A DNA stretch of 64,000 bases from Stentor roeselii (lineage: Eukaryota > Ciliophora > Heterotrichea > Heterotrichida > Stentoridae): NCBI GenBank assembly GCA_006503475.1, contig RSEH01000073.1, positions 1-64,000 of the forward strand, given 5' to 3'. Position 1 is the first letter of the stretch; each line of letters opens with the position of its first letter. This document shows, one piece after another, positions 1 to 9,246 of this stretch. A program made the translations under genes and the position numbers. The notes under the pieces were generated by a model. The model did not search any database, was not told the origin of the DNA, and saw only the letters and a program-made list of their open reading frames with translations.

Positions 1-289
1 CTTGTACGAGCTGTAATTCAGGTTATTATGTGTCAAGTGGTTCCTGCTCACCATGCTCTTCAATAAGCAATTGCCAGGCATGCTCAAATGGGAGTACTTG
101 CACGAAATGTAATTCAGGCTATTATGTTGATGGTAGTGGCTGCTCATCATGCTCTTCGAACTGTGGGGCATGCTCAGATGGAAGTACTTGTACGAGCTGT
201 AATTCAGGTTATTATGTGTCAAGTGGTTCCTGCTCACCATGCTCTTCAATAAGCAATTGCCAGGCATGCTCAAATGGGAGTACTTGCAC
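1..289 (+). repeat. 186-bp tandem duplication inside the Cys-rich coding region
   Basis: Bases 1-103 recur without a visible mismatch at 187-289, an offset of 186 bp (62 codons), so two Cys-rich units were copied together. The copies continue upstream of the window by an unknown amount. The match is at DNA level, not only protein level, which points to recent unequal exchange or gene conversion. Confidence 0.9.
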
Positions 290-3200
290 TATCTGCTCAT
301 CTGGATACTATCTATCAAGCGGCGCTTGCTCATCATGTTCTTCGATCAGTAATTGCGCCACATGCTCTGATGGTTCAACCTGCACCAGTTGCTCATCGGG
401 ATATTATGTCAGTAGCAATTCATGCTCGGCCTGTTCAGAACAAATAAGTAATTGTGCCGAATGCTCAGATAGTTCTACTTGTACTAGGTGCGATACAAAC
501 TTCGATCTTTCCAACGGAAAATGCTATGGAAAATATGTTCTGGCTAGTGATATTATTAGTAAAAAAATAGCCTCAGGATTTAAATCTATTTCAATTGTTT
601 TCAAATATCCGGTGCTCCAAAATTCTAGCTCTGAAACTTGCTCAGATCATTTGTCAGTCGGATCATCTTTATTAGGAAGTTCACCAGAATGCAAAATATC
701 TGGAAGAACATTTTGGATTACTTTAGGATCAGGTTTCTCTATAACAAGTTCAGACAACCTTAAATTCAGTACTTCTTTATTATTAAAGAAAACTGGAAAC
801 GCGACTGCTGCTGAAACCTTTACTGTTAATTATACTACAGATCCAAAATTAGTCGCTTCAATTAAAGGACCTGAAACAGCTTCACTTGGTTGTGGAGAAT
901 CAACAATTAAAATCGAATACAGCGGTTTGGGATCAACTTCATCATATCGAATCGAAAGTTATGCATGGACTATTGTAGGAGATAGTACTTCTGGATCTGG
1001 CGATTCATTTACTGTATCATTATCTCAAGCAGGCAGCTATACGATCAAGTTGACAATCACTGATAAAAGAGGTAATACTAACTCCACATCTTTGACACTT
1101 ACTTTAACTTCAGATCCTGAAATAAAATTTGTACTAGACACAGGATCGGGTTATGAATTCAAAAGATCCTCAAATATAAAAATAACTCCAATCTTTTTGA
1201 AACTATGTGGTTGCACTGGAACACTATCTTATGAATGGTCATCAACTTCATCAACTTCGGGACTCACGTTAAATAAGCAATCTCTAAGGATAGATGCAAA
1301 CTCTTTAGCAGTAGGTGAATATACATTTAAACTAGTTGTTACATGTAATTCTGACACTTCTCTCAAAGGAGAATCATCCTTAACTTTCTCAATTATTCCT
1401 TCAAGTCTTTTTGTGGCCTCTAATAAAGGGGACCAAAAAATCAGTAACTTAAATGATTTCAAGATATCTGCTGCTCAATCTTATGACCCTGATGGAGGTG
1501 ATATTTCTTATGAATGGACGATCGGTGATGATGTAAAATCAACGATTTCAACTTTAACGTTGACTGCTAGTGAGATTTCTAATTATGATGACGGATACTC
1601 ATTTACTCTTGTGCTTAAAGTGTATACTAGTTCTTCAAGGTATGCAACTAAATCCCACTATTTGACGGTTGAAAAGAGCAATCCTATTTCTCTATCAGTT
1701 TTAGGTCCTACGAATAAGGTCTCAGTGACTTCTCCAGTAGTCTTGAAATCTCGGGCAAAGTATATAGTTAGTGGATATAGCGCTGCTATAACATATCAAT
1801 GGTCAAAATCAACTGGAAATATATCAGGTGCTACTTCTGAAAATTTAGTTATCAAATCTAGTGATTTAACTGCAGGAACTACTTCAATTTACACAGTAAC
1901 AGCAACTAACGGGGATTATACAGTTAAGGGAGATGTTTCTGTGATTACAAATCAAGGTGCAAGCTGTGACTCTATATCTTATTCTCCTACCAGCTCATTA
2001 ACTAAGTCTACATCCATTACCGTCAAAGCAAATGATTGCGAAGACTTAGATAACGAAGATTACCCTCTAAAATATAAATTTTCAATTGGCAGGGATGGAA
2101 AATACAATTTACTATTATCAGTCCTATCGACCAATGAATTATCTGCAAGAAAGTATCCCTCCTCAGTGACATCTTTTAAAGTTGATGTTTGTGATACATA
2201 TTCTGACTGTGTCTCCAAGGAAACTAGTGTCTCAATTTCAGCTAGAATGAGACATCTTAAGGATTCTGAGTCGAGTCTTGAAGATTATGAAGAAAACAAA
2301 GTGATGTATGATATTCCAACTGCAATTATTTTTACGCTAATGGAACAGGTTTCTAGTGAGCAACTCCTGGATCTTATGTGGGATGACCTTATTGAATATG
2401 AATCATATGAGTTTAACTCAAGAACCTCATTCCATCAGTTAACTTCAATTGTTTTAGAATTTATTGATCAGCCTCAACTTGAATCATTAGCCGCGCCTCG
2501 ATTATCAAAGTATCTGAATTATTTGCTGTCAAAACTTTCAAATATGGAGAATATCTATCCTGACACAATTGAACTTTTAACATTCATTGCTGAAAGAATT
2601 CATGTTATTGATGATTCTGATGAAACTAATATAATTGCTTTATTATTGTTGATAGAAACTGGCCGATTTTACCAAGTTTCAGGTGAAATTTATACCCAAA
2701 GTACTGCTCAAATAAATATAATGCAAGTCGTTAATTTGCAGGATTATTTGATGCCTATCACAATGGGTGTTAATAAAGTAAAACTTAGAAACTCTGGCCT
2801 TGATGAAAACGCAATAATCAGATTAGCTGCTGGCTCATATAGCTCGTCTTCCAATTCAGATATAATCCAACTCAGTGTCACGAGTTCAAGCTACATGACC
2901 GATGATAGCACAGAAGATTACGAAACTATTCAAGAAATGGACGCGAAGGATGAAGGCTGTATTATTACTATGAAATACTCTGGATTAAGCAGAAATGAAG
3001 TCGGATGCGCTTCTTTCAATGGTGAATGGGTTAATGAAAATTGCAAAGTCATATCAACATCAGAGGATACTGTAGACATAAGTGTCTCAAAGAGTGGAAC
3101 TTATAAGGTTGTGAAAGCAGAAAACGGAAATGAATCAAATATTCTTCTGAATCTTTATCTTGTTATTAGTCTCATCATTCTTTGTATCTTGGGTATGCCT

Positions 3201-3728
3201 TTCATGGTTTACGTGGACAAGAAAACTCTTTACACAAATATTCCTTATCAAACTACCAGCAGCGGATTAGGATCAGAAGGCAAATTCAATTCTGAATATG
3301 AAGGAGAATACACAGAAGATTCAATTTTCTCAAATCACTTACTAATAAGCATGTTTTTAAAGACTCACGATAATCCAAGATCAGAAAAACTACTGATAAT
3401 CGTTTCAAATATTGTCTTCGAAATTTTAATTCAAAGTGCAATGCTTAAATACTTTAACATTCACGAAGCTTTGATAGGAGTGATTAGTGCCTTGATTGTT
3501 TTGCCTTTAAGTGTAACAATAATCAGTTTGATTAAATACAGAACTAGCAAATTGGCAAAGATTGTCGGAATTACTTTGATTATGATTATGATGAGTTTGA
3601 GTGTCGTTGGAGTTTACTTGATGGGTTCGAAGAGCTTATGGTACATCGCATTTATTTGTGGACTTGGAACTGAAATTGTTGTATCTCAAAGCATTATTAT
3701 GGGTTTAAGACAAATATTCAACTTTTAG
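1..3728 (+). CDS. Cys-rich, PKD/REJ-like multi-pass surface protein (5' end cut by window)
   Basis: The frame is open to the left edge, so the true start and any signal peptide lie outside the window. The visible part is about 1,241 residues. Residues 1-155 are Cys-rich units of roughly 30 residues (CSxGSTCTxCxSGYY pattern), like the furin/growth-factor-receptor-type repeats common in ciliate surface proteins. A long Ser/Thr-rich part follows with PKD/REJ-like beta-sandwich strands (YAWTI, YEWSS, YQWSK, each before a G-x-Y strand). Just before the first membrane segment is a Cys-containing stretch (GCASFNGEW) resembling a degenerate GPS/GAIN motif. Five hydrophobic segments follow near the C-terminus, with a long cytosolic loop after the first. 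I see no PLAT domain or ion-channel pore, so it resembles the front of polycystin-1 without being a clear orthologue. A receptor or adhesion role is inference. Confidence 0.75.
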   Translation, partial: CTSCNSGYYVSSGSCSPCSSISNCQACSNGSTCTKCNSGYYVDGSGCSSCSSNCGACSDGSTCTSCNSGYYVSSGSCSPCSSISNCQACSNGSTCTICSSGYYLSSGACSSCSSISNCATCSDGSTCTSCSSGYYVSSNSCSACSEQISNCAECSDSSTCTRCDTNFDLSNGKCYGKYVLASDIISKKIASGFKSISIVFKYPVLQNSSSETCSDHLSVGSSLLGSSPECKISGRTFWITLGSGFSITSSDNLKFSTSLLLKKTGNATAAETFTVNYTTDPKLVASIKGPETASLGCGESTIKIEYSGLGSTSSYRIESYAWTIVGDSTSGSGDSFTVSLSQAGSYTIKLTITDKRGNTNSTSLTLTLTSDPEIKFVLDTGSGYEFKRSSNIKITPIFLKLCGCTGTLSYEWSSTSSTSGLTLNKQSLRIDANSLAVGEYTFKLVVTCNSDTSLKGESSLTFSIIPSSLFVASNKGDQKISNLNDFKISAAQSYDPDGGDISYEWTIGDDVKSTISTLTLTASEISNYDDGYSFTLVLKVYTSSSRYATKSHYLTVEKSNPISLSVLGPTNKVSVTSPVVLKSRAKYIVSGYSAAITYQWSKSTGNISGATSENLVIKSSDLTAGTTSIYTVTATNGDYTVKGDVSVITNQGASCDSISYSPTSSLTKSTSITVKANDCEDLDNEDYPLKYKFSIGRDGKYNLLLSVLSTNELSARKYPSSVTSFKVDVCDTYSDCVSKETSVSISARMRHLKDSESSLEDYEENKVMYDIPTAIIFTLMEQVSSEQLLDLMWDDLIEYESYEFNSRTSFHQLTSIVLEFIDQPQLESLAAPRLSKYLNYLLSKLSNMENIYPDTIELLTFIAERIHVIDDSDETNIIALLLLIETGRFYQVSGEIYTQSTAQINIMQVVNLQDYLMPITMGVNKVKLRNSGLDENAIIRLAAGSYSSSSNSDIIQLSVTSSSYMTDDSTEDYETIQEMDAKDEGCIITMKYSGLSRNEVGCASFNGEWVNENCKVISTSEDTVDISVSKSGTYKVVKAENGNESNILLNLYLVISLIILCILGMPFMVYVDKKTLYTNIPYQTTSSGLGSEGKFNSEYEGEYTEDSIFSNHLLISMFLKTHDNPRSEKLLIIVSNIVFEILIQSAMLKYFNIHEALIGVISALIVLPLSVTIISLIKYRTSKLAKIVGITLIMIMMSLSVVGVYLMGSKSLWYIAFICGLGTEIVVSQSIIMGLRQIFNF

Positions 3729-5237
3729 ATAAGTAAAGATTTTTAGTTTAATTGGTTGGTTGTAAGGTTTATGTTGATTGGACTATTTATCAATAAAATA
3801 TTTCTTTAAGTTTCTAATTTTTTATGTGAGTATTGAATAAGCTTTTCTTAATTATTAGACTAGTTTGATTATATCTCTCTCGAATACTTTAAATAGATAG
3901 GGTTATATGTATTTTATTTGAAAGATGACGGTATTTAATATAATGGCAATATTGTTTTTGATTAAAAGTAGTTTAAATATGATTGATTAGTTTTAAATGG
4001 ATATTTATTAGACTTCTTTGAATTTATGAATTTAATATTCTCAAATTTACTAAGAAATCCCTTATAATAACTAGTTAAAGACAATTTGAAATGATTCAGA
4101 CAAATCCGAACTATTCTGATACACATTTATATTGACTCTCTCCATATGATTAATGAAATAATAAGTTATTGAAGTACTAAAATTTTTTAGATCTCTTCTT
4201 AATAAGAAGCCGTAATATTTTTGTATTAATCATGCCTCATATTAGATAAAATAAATTCAGGTACTTTTTAAGCCATCATTCGATCCATTAAAAATAACAT
4301 ATCGATGCAATCTCCACACTTTCATTAAAAGCAGAAAAGCCCTTAATTTAAAACTTTTATTGAAAAAAATCTCAAATCCATCTGTGAAACATCTGCCCGT
4401 CAATACAGCGCCTTCATTATCTCAAAGTTTTGGAACTTGTGAGCGAAAATAAATAAAAAACAATAGAATTTCTTGATTTTTTCATTTAGAACTAGGTCCA
4501 TCCTGCAGAGTTTGATGCTTTTACTGAAATACTTTAAGGAAATTTCAGTGAATGTTCAGGAAATGCTACGTTACCGATGCCCACCTGCCTCTTAAGGACT
4601 TCGGCTGCTGCAGCTTTAACTGAGACGAAGTTGCAGGTCGCTTCTGCTTAGACGAAGAGAATGTAAGAAAAATATTTATTTTATAATGTTTGATTAGTCT
4701 TCTGATGTTACCTATTTTCTGAGTCTTTCGATTTATTAGGTAGAAGAAATCATGCTGAATGTCAAACTAAGAATATATTATTTAGTTGTTTTTTATAATA
4801 AAATTACTTCGCTTTCAAAGATATCTTAAATTTAAATGCTTAAATCTTTAAGGCTGCAGAAAGAATGTTACAAGTCTGGGTCTCTTAGTTCAAAGTTCGT
4901 TTTTGAATGATAAACTAACTTTTTCGTCACGATAAATCTTGTTGAAATCAACTCTGCTCTTTTTTAAGGCAGTTTAAGCAGTTCTTATTCTCAACTCTTC
5001 AAGACTAGAACTCATTACTTTCCAGTAGAATTTTCAATCAACAGGCACCTCAATTCCTAAAAAAACATCAAAATCTCGAATAAGTCTTTCTAATTTATCT
5101 ATCTGCCAAATAAATATTATTTGTATGAAAGAAGTTTATTCCTCTCTACCATCTCGAGAATAAATAAAGAAGAAATTTGAAGGAACCCAGGAGAAAATAT
5201 TTCGCTTATATATTCTTTGTATTTTTGAAAATAAAAA
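3729..5237. other. Gene-poor A+T-rich interval with one GC-richer island
   Basis: No coding region is supported here. An open stretch near 4255-4450 encodes about 65 codons without a start and shows no recognisable motif. A GC-richer island at about 4560-4660 stands out and holds nested inverted repeats; it is listed separately as a possible structured RNA. No tRNA A or B box was found. Confidence 0.6.
4565..4660. ncRNA. Candidate structured RNA (nested stems); identity unknown
   Basis: Three nested perfect stems can be drawn: ACCTGC (4583-4588) with GCAGGT (4633-4638), ACTTCG (4598-4603) with CGAAGT (4626-4631), and an inner GCTG-CTG-CAGC hairpin at 4604-4614. The island is much richer in G+C than the surrounding gap, as expected for a folded RNA in A+T-rich DNA. 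It matches no snRNA, SRP or RNase P core that I can recall. The alternative is a decayed short reading frame: the plus strand reads about 24 codons from 4553 and then meets TGA. The structure is seen; transcription is inference. Confidence 0.3.
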
Positions 5238-6077
5238 ATGTCTACAATTATGTCTTGCAAAGAAGTTCATTGTCAGAATGAAATCGAAGGCTATTGTGAG
5301 TCTTGCCCTGAAACTCTATATTTGTGCTTAACTCATATGTCAACTCACAAAAACAAAACAAAACATATTCCAAAATTCTTGGATCCTGAGCATTTAAAAA
5401 TTCTTTCCTTAAAATTTTTAAAGTCGAAAATAAAACAATATATCTTTGACATGGCGAATGATACTCAGAAAGTGATAACAGCTTTAAAAAAGGCTACTGC
5501 TAAATCAATAGAAGAACTTAAGGTTTCTATGAAGAACTTGAAGGAAATTTCTGAATATAAACCAAATTTATTTTCAAAAGAACGAATTTGTTTTTTAATA
5601 GATGAAGTTGGACAGATTTCGAAAGACTTTGAAAATTCCACTTTTAATAAACTTAAGGAAAAGTCTGAAATGATAGAAGTTTTACTAAAAGAATATAAAA
5701 ATATAAAAAATGATAATGATATCTTAGAGAAGTCCTTTAAAGCACTCGAAAAAGAAAAGGTTAATTTACAAAATGAAAATGAATTTTTACATAAATCATT
5801 GAAATCATATGAAGGAGAAACTGAAAAGTATCAAATAAATGACTTCCCTATTATTGTGAATACTATAGCACGAGTCAATTTAACTTTTAGAGTAAAATCA
5901 TTAGATTTAGTTGAAACTTTAAAAAATAAAATTGAGCTCACGGAAGGAACTCCAGTTAACTTACAGAAACTTATATATATGGGTAGAGAGCTTGAAGACT
6001 GGAGAACTCTTTCTTACTATGTTATTGGTAAAAACTCTACGATTCATTTAGCGTTAAAACTTAAAAAGATGGAATAA
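5238..6077 (+). CDS. B-box zinc finger / coiled coil / ubiquitin-like protein
   Basis: The protein has 279 residues in three parts. Residues 6-50 form a B-box-like zinc finger (C-x4-C, CESC, then C-x2-H-x3-H and later H). Residues 60-190 are charged and predicted coiled coil. Residues about 203-279 align end to end with ubiquitin: IVNT for IFVKT, KLIYMGRELEDWRTLSYYVI for [20 protein letters not shown], then STIHLALKL for STLHLVLRL. The chain ends KKME, with no Gly-Gly, so it should act as an integral ubiquitin-like module and not a conjugated tag. There is no RING, so it is not a classical TRIM ligase. The two genes that follow carry a similar front end. It stands alone, with about 900 bp of A+T-rich DNA downstream. 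Confidence 0.85.
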   Translation: MSTIMSCKEVHCQNEIEGYCESCPETLYLCLTHMSTHKNKTKHIPKFLDPEHLKILSLKFLKSKIKQYIFDMANDTQKVITALKKATAKSIEELKVSMKNLKEISEYKPNLFSKERICFLIDEVGQISKDFENSTFNKLKEKSEMIEVLLKEYKNIKNDNDILEKSFKALEKEKVNLQNENEFLHKSLKSYEGETEKYQINDFPIIVNTIARVNLTFRVKSLDLVETLKNKIELTEGTPVNLQKLIYMGRELEDWRTLSYYVIGKNSTIHLALKLKKME

Positions 6078-6975
6078 TTGATATCTTTAGTAGAGTAACC
6101 ATAGCATCAAATATCGAGGCACAAGAATAGGGCAAAATTATAAAATAAAGATTTACTTCTAAATGTATTTCGATTGAAATAAAAGATTTATATTTTAAGG
6201 TGTTCAACTTTGAAGATGATAAGAGTTTGAATTACTACAGAATTCATTCAATTGTTATTTAAATAAATAATTTTTGGATTGGAGATCTTTTCTCTAATAT
6301 CAAATCCTATAAATTATTGTTTTCAAAAATATTAAAAAAATTTGTTTCTATGAATAGAGTATCACTTATAAAATATTTGTGGAATATGTCAAAGTTTTTT
6401 GAATATTTATAATCTAATTAGAATAAGTTTGATAAATTATTGTAAGGAAAATCACTATTAAAATTTTGATACTTCAGAGATTGCAAGAAACTATAAATAA
6501 TTCAGGAACTTCTTCATAACTTTACCAACCCTAATGGAAATTTACAAATTTAATTAACGATATTAAACTTTGACAATATTTAGATATTTGCTATGACCAA
6601 AATCATTATGTCTTGAACCCAATTAATCTAATCTTTCTTACTTATTAATCTTACTATCAGAAATGCTATTTTCAAAGAAAAATACATTTTCCGAAAGTCT
6701 TAAAATTTTAAAGTACAATTAGTTGATTATTAAAATATTTGCTTGTTATTTTTAAAAATCCTAAAAAAGCTAAGTTCTGATCTCTCAAACCAATTAATTT
6801 TTAATAAAAAATCCATTCCTAAGATCCTTACCACCAAATAACAAATAAAATTCAATCTCAGATTCTATTTACTGAATAATGAAAACAATCTATCTAATTT
6901 ATTATCAGATTAATCTATATTAGAAAGATATTCAATCCCTGTAATCATGTCTACATTATCAAAAAAACATATAAA
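6078..6975. other. A+T-rich gap, nothing recognised
   Basis: About 900 bp of strongly A+T-rich sequence between two B-box family genes. I see no supported gene, RNA or clear repeat; only short chance frames and A/T runs. Confidence 0.6.
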
Positions 6976-9059
6976 ATGAAATGCCAACTTTGTGAAAAAG
7001 ATTCTGCATTTTTGTGCTTCTGTAAAAATTTGTACCTGTGCAAGATGCATTTCAGTGAGCACTTATTTGTGAAAGACGATCACAAATACGAATGTCTCTT
7101 AATAGCTCTCGACTCACAAGAAAAAATAAAGTTCCAGGAAGAAATAAAAAAAAGAATTTCCTTGCTTTCTGAACAAAAAAGATCCCTAATAACCCAAACT
7201 GAAAAGCTTTTAAAGTCAATAAAAGCCCATCAGATTTCTACAATAAAAACACTAAACGATTTAATAAAAACCTACAAAAATCACCTAAAAAAGCAAGAAT
7301 TTCGATTATCTGAAATCAAAGAAGTCAGATACTTGATAAAGTCTCAAATGATGATTCACCAGTTATCCCTCGAAGATTTAATAAATGAAGTTGAAAAGTT
7401 TTATCCTAAACATTTCATCAGTTTTAAACTGGATCCAAAAGAAGAGAAATCAATCAGAAGCAAGTTTTTTGAAAGTCATAATTCAGGATTTTATTCTTTA
7501 GCTCTTTCATCTGACACAAAAATGATTCTCACAGGGTCAGAAGAAGGGACAGTCAGGACTTGGGACTTAAGCAACATGAAGCAAACAGCTTGTTTTGATG
7601 AACATAAAGCTCCTGTTCATTGTCTTGATATTTCAAATGATAGTTCTTTAGCTCTTAGTGCGTCTTTCGATAAAAGTGTCATTTTGTGGGATTTAAGAAA
7701 TCTTTGTATGAAAATAGTTTACTCTGGGCATGAAGGACCTGTCTGCAGCGTCTCTTTTGATGGTAATCAAAGTTTTGCAATATCAGCTAGTAGAGCTAGT
7801 GAGATTATTTTATGGGATCTTGAATCTGGAAGGATTATAAAGAAAATTATTTCTAATGAGATGATTTATTCAGCGATTATTTTTTGCGACCTTTTTATCA
7901 CTGCTTGTGGAAAGTCTTTAGAATTTTGGGATTTATGCAACTATTCCAGATTACAGATAATTCAAGCTCACTCCTCGCGAATCCTATCAATAGCGATAAC
8001 TCCCAATAAACAAAACATCCTAACCGTATCAGAAGACAAGTTAGTAAAAATCTGGAAGCATCAACAACATTCAATCAAATTCCATCAAGTCTCAAAGCAA
8101 GTCTATCAGGCCACTGAGGATCAGTCCGTTCATTATCAGGGACTTCAAACGAAGATTTGATTCTTTCAGGTTCTGAAGACTTATCAATAATCCTCTGGAG
8201 TATCTCATCTAAGACTATAATGCAGACCTTTTGCCATCACTCTGAGGCAGTCTACGGCCTGAAATCAAAAAATGATTACTTTTTTTGAGTATCCCTTGAT
8301 GGTCGAATAGGCATATCAAGATTAACATTTATGATATGTGAGTCATATCTCAATCTGAAGCCATTCCGAACACACTCAATGCTGCAAAAAGAAAACTTGG
8401 TCGCTTATGGAAGCTCCAATGATGTCATGGTTTGGGACACTGATCAACATGAAAGTGAAAAAGTTTTCAAAGGCCATTTAAACCCTGTCGGTGCTCTATG
8501 CTTTTCTCCTAATAAGGACTTTCTTATCACCGCTTCAAGAGGAGATCAGAAAAATTTGATCATCTGGGACCTTGAACTAGCCTCAATGCGAGGTGAGTTG
8601 GAAGGACATGAAAATAATGTCTTGTGTATTGATATCTCTAAAGATCAGCTTAATGCTTTGACTGGAGACGTGAAATCGAAGCTCGTTTATTGGGATCTTT
8701 GCAATTTTACCAAGATTTACGTTATGGAAGAGAAGTTTTCAGCTGAGATTCTTACTGTCAAAATCGCTGGAAATAAGAAATTTGCAGTTTCTGGAGGAAT
8801 TGATAAGGTTATCAATGTTTGGGATGTTGATAATAGATGCTTTTATACAAAATTATTCGCACATCGTGATGTTGTTTGGAAGGTCTTGTTTACTTGTGAT
8901 GATTTATTTGTGGTTTCTGCTGATTATTTTCATGGGATTTATGTCTGGAGTATTCAGGAGAAATGCCTCAAATATCAGTTTAAGAAAATTAGTGAAGCTG
9001 AATATTGGCTTAGTCAACATAAGGAGGTTCATTCAGAGATTATTAAGTTTTTAGTTTAG
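6976..9059 (+). pseudogene. B-box-like / coiled coil / WD40 protein, frame broken twice
   Basis: The N-terminus (CQLC, CFC, then C-x2-H-x3-H) is the same B-box-like finger as in the gene upstream, followed by a coiled coil to about residue 150. WD40 repeats with typical GS-x-D-x-x-V-x-x-W-D endings run to about 8090. There the frame must change between roughly 8090 and 8125: the WD pattern continues one base back (NEDLILSGSEDLSIILW). That second frame then meets an in-frame TGA at 8287-8289, inside a repeat whose sequence resumes at once (VSLDGRIGI), and runs on through further WD repeats to TAG at 9059. No 15- or 16-nt GT-AG intron explains either break. Both halves keep good coding character, so the decay is recent or the breaks are sequence errors. 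An intact copy may exist elsewhere. Confidence 0.7.
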
Positions 9060-9246
9060 ATAGATTAGAGATTTGAAAATGTAGGATTTATGTTATGAAT
9101 ATCTTTAGTTGGATTGATCCATTAATTAGTATTTTTTGATTGAATTGTAATCTTTTGACAATATTGTAATCAAGGGTTATATATCAGAATATTAATTCTT
9201 ATCGATATAATTTATTTAATCTGAAATTTTTATTAATCACCTATAT

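Noticed and set aside
4553-4680. Cys-containing reading frame over the G+C-richer island
   Set aside because: It is cut by TGA after about 24 codons, no short intron restores it, and no family is recognised.
4890-4930. TTCAAAGTTCG stretch resembling a tRNA T-arm
   Set aside because: No A box, acceptor stem or anticodon arm can be placed at the correct distance.
8100-8130. A 16-nt GT-AG segment near the WD40 frameshift
   Set aside because: Its removal gives the wrong phase, and GTCC is a poor donor; the break needs a change of two bases modulo three.
8287-8289. TGA as a sense codon (alternative genetic code)
   Set aside because: TGA ends SCYL2, B9D2, the DENN gene and others at conserved positions, and Trp is TGG throughout.
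9050-9075. Possible 15-nt intron GTTTAGATAGATTAG at the end of the broken WD40 gene
   Set aside because: Position 10 is G, not A, and splicing would add only nine residues without a recognisable motif.
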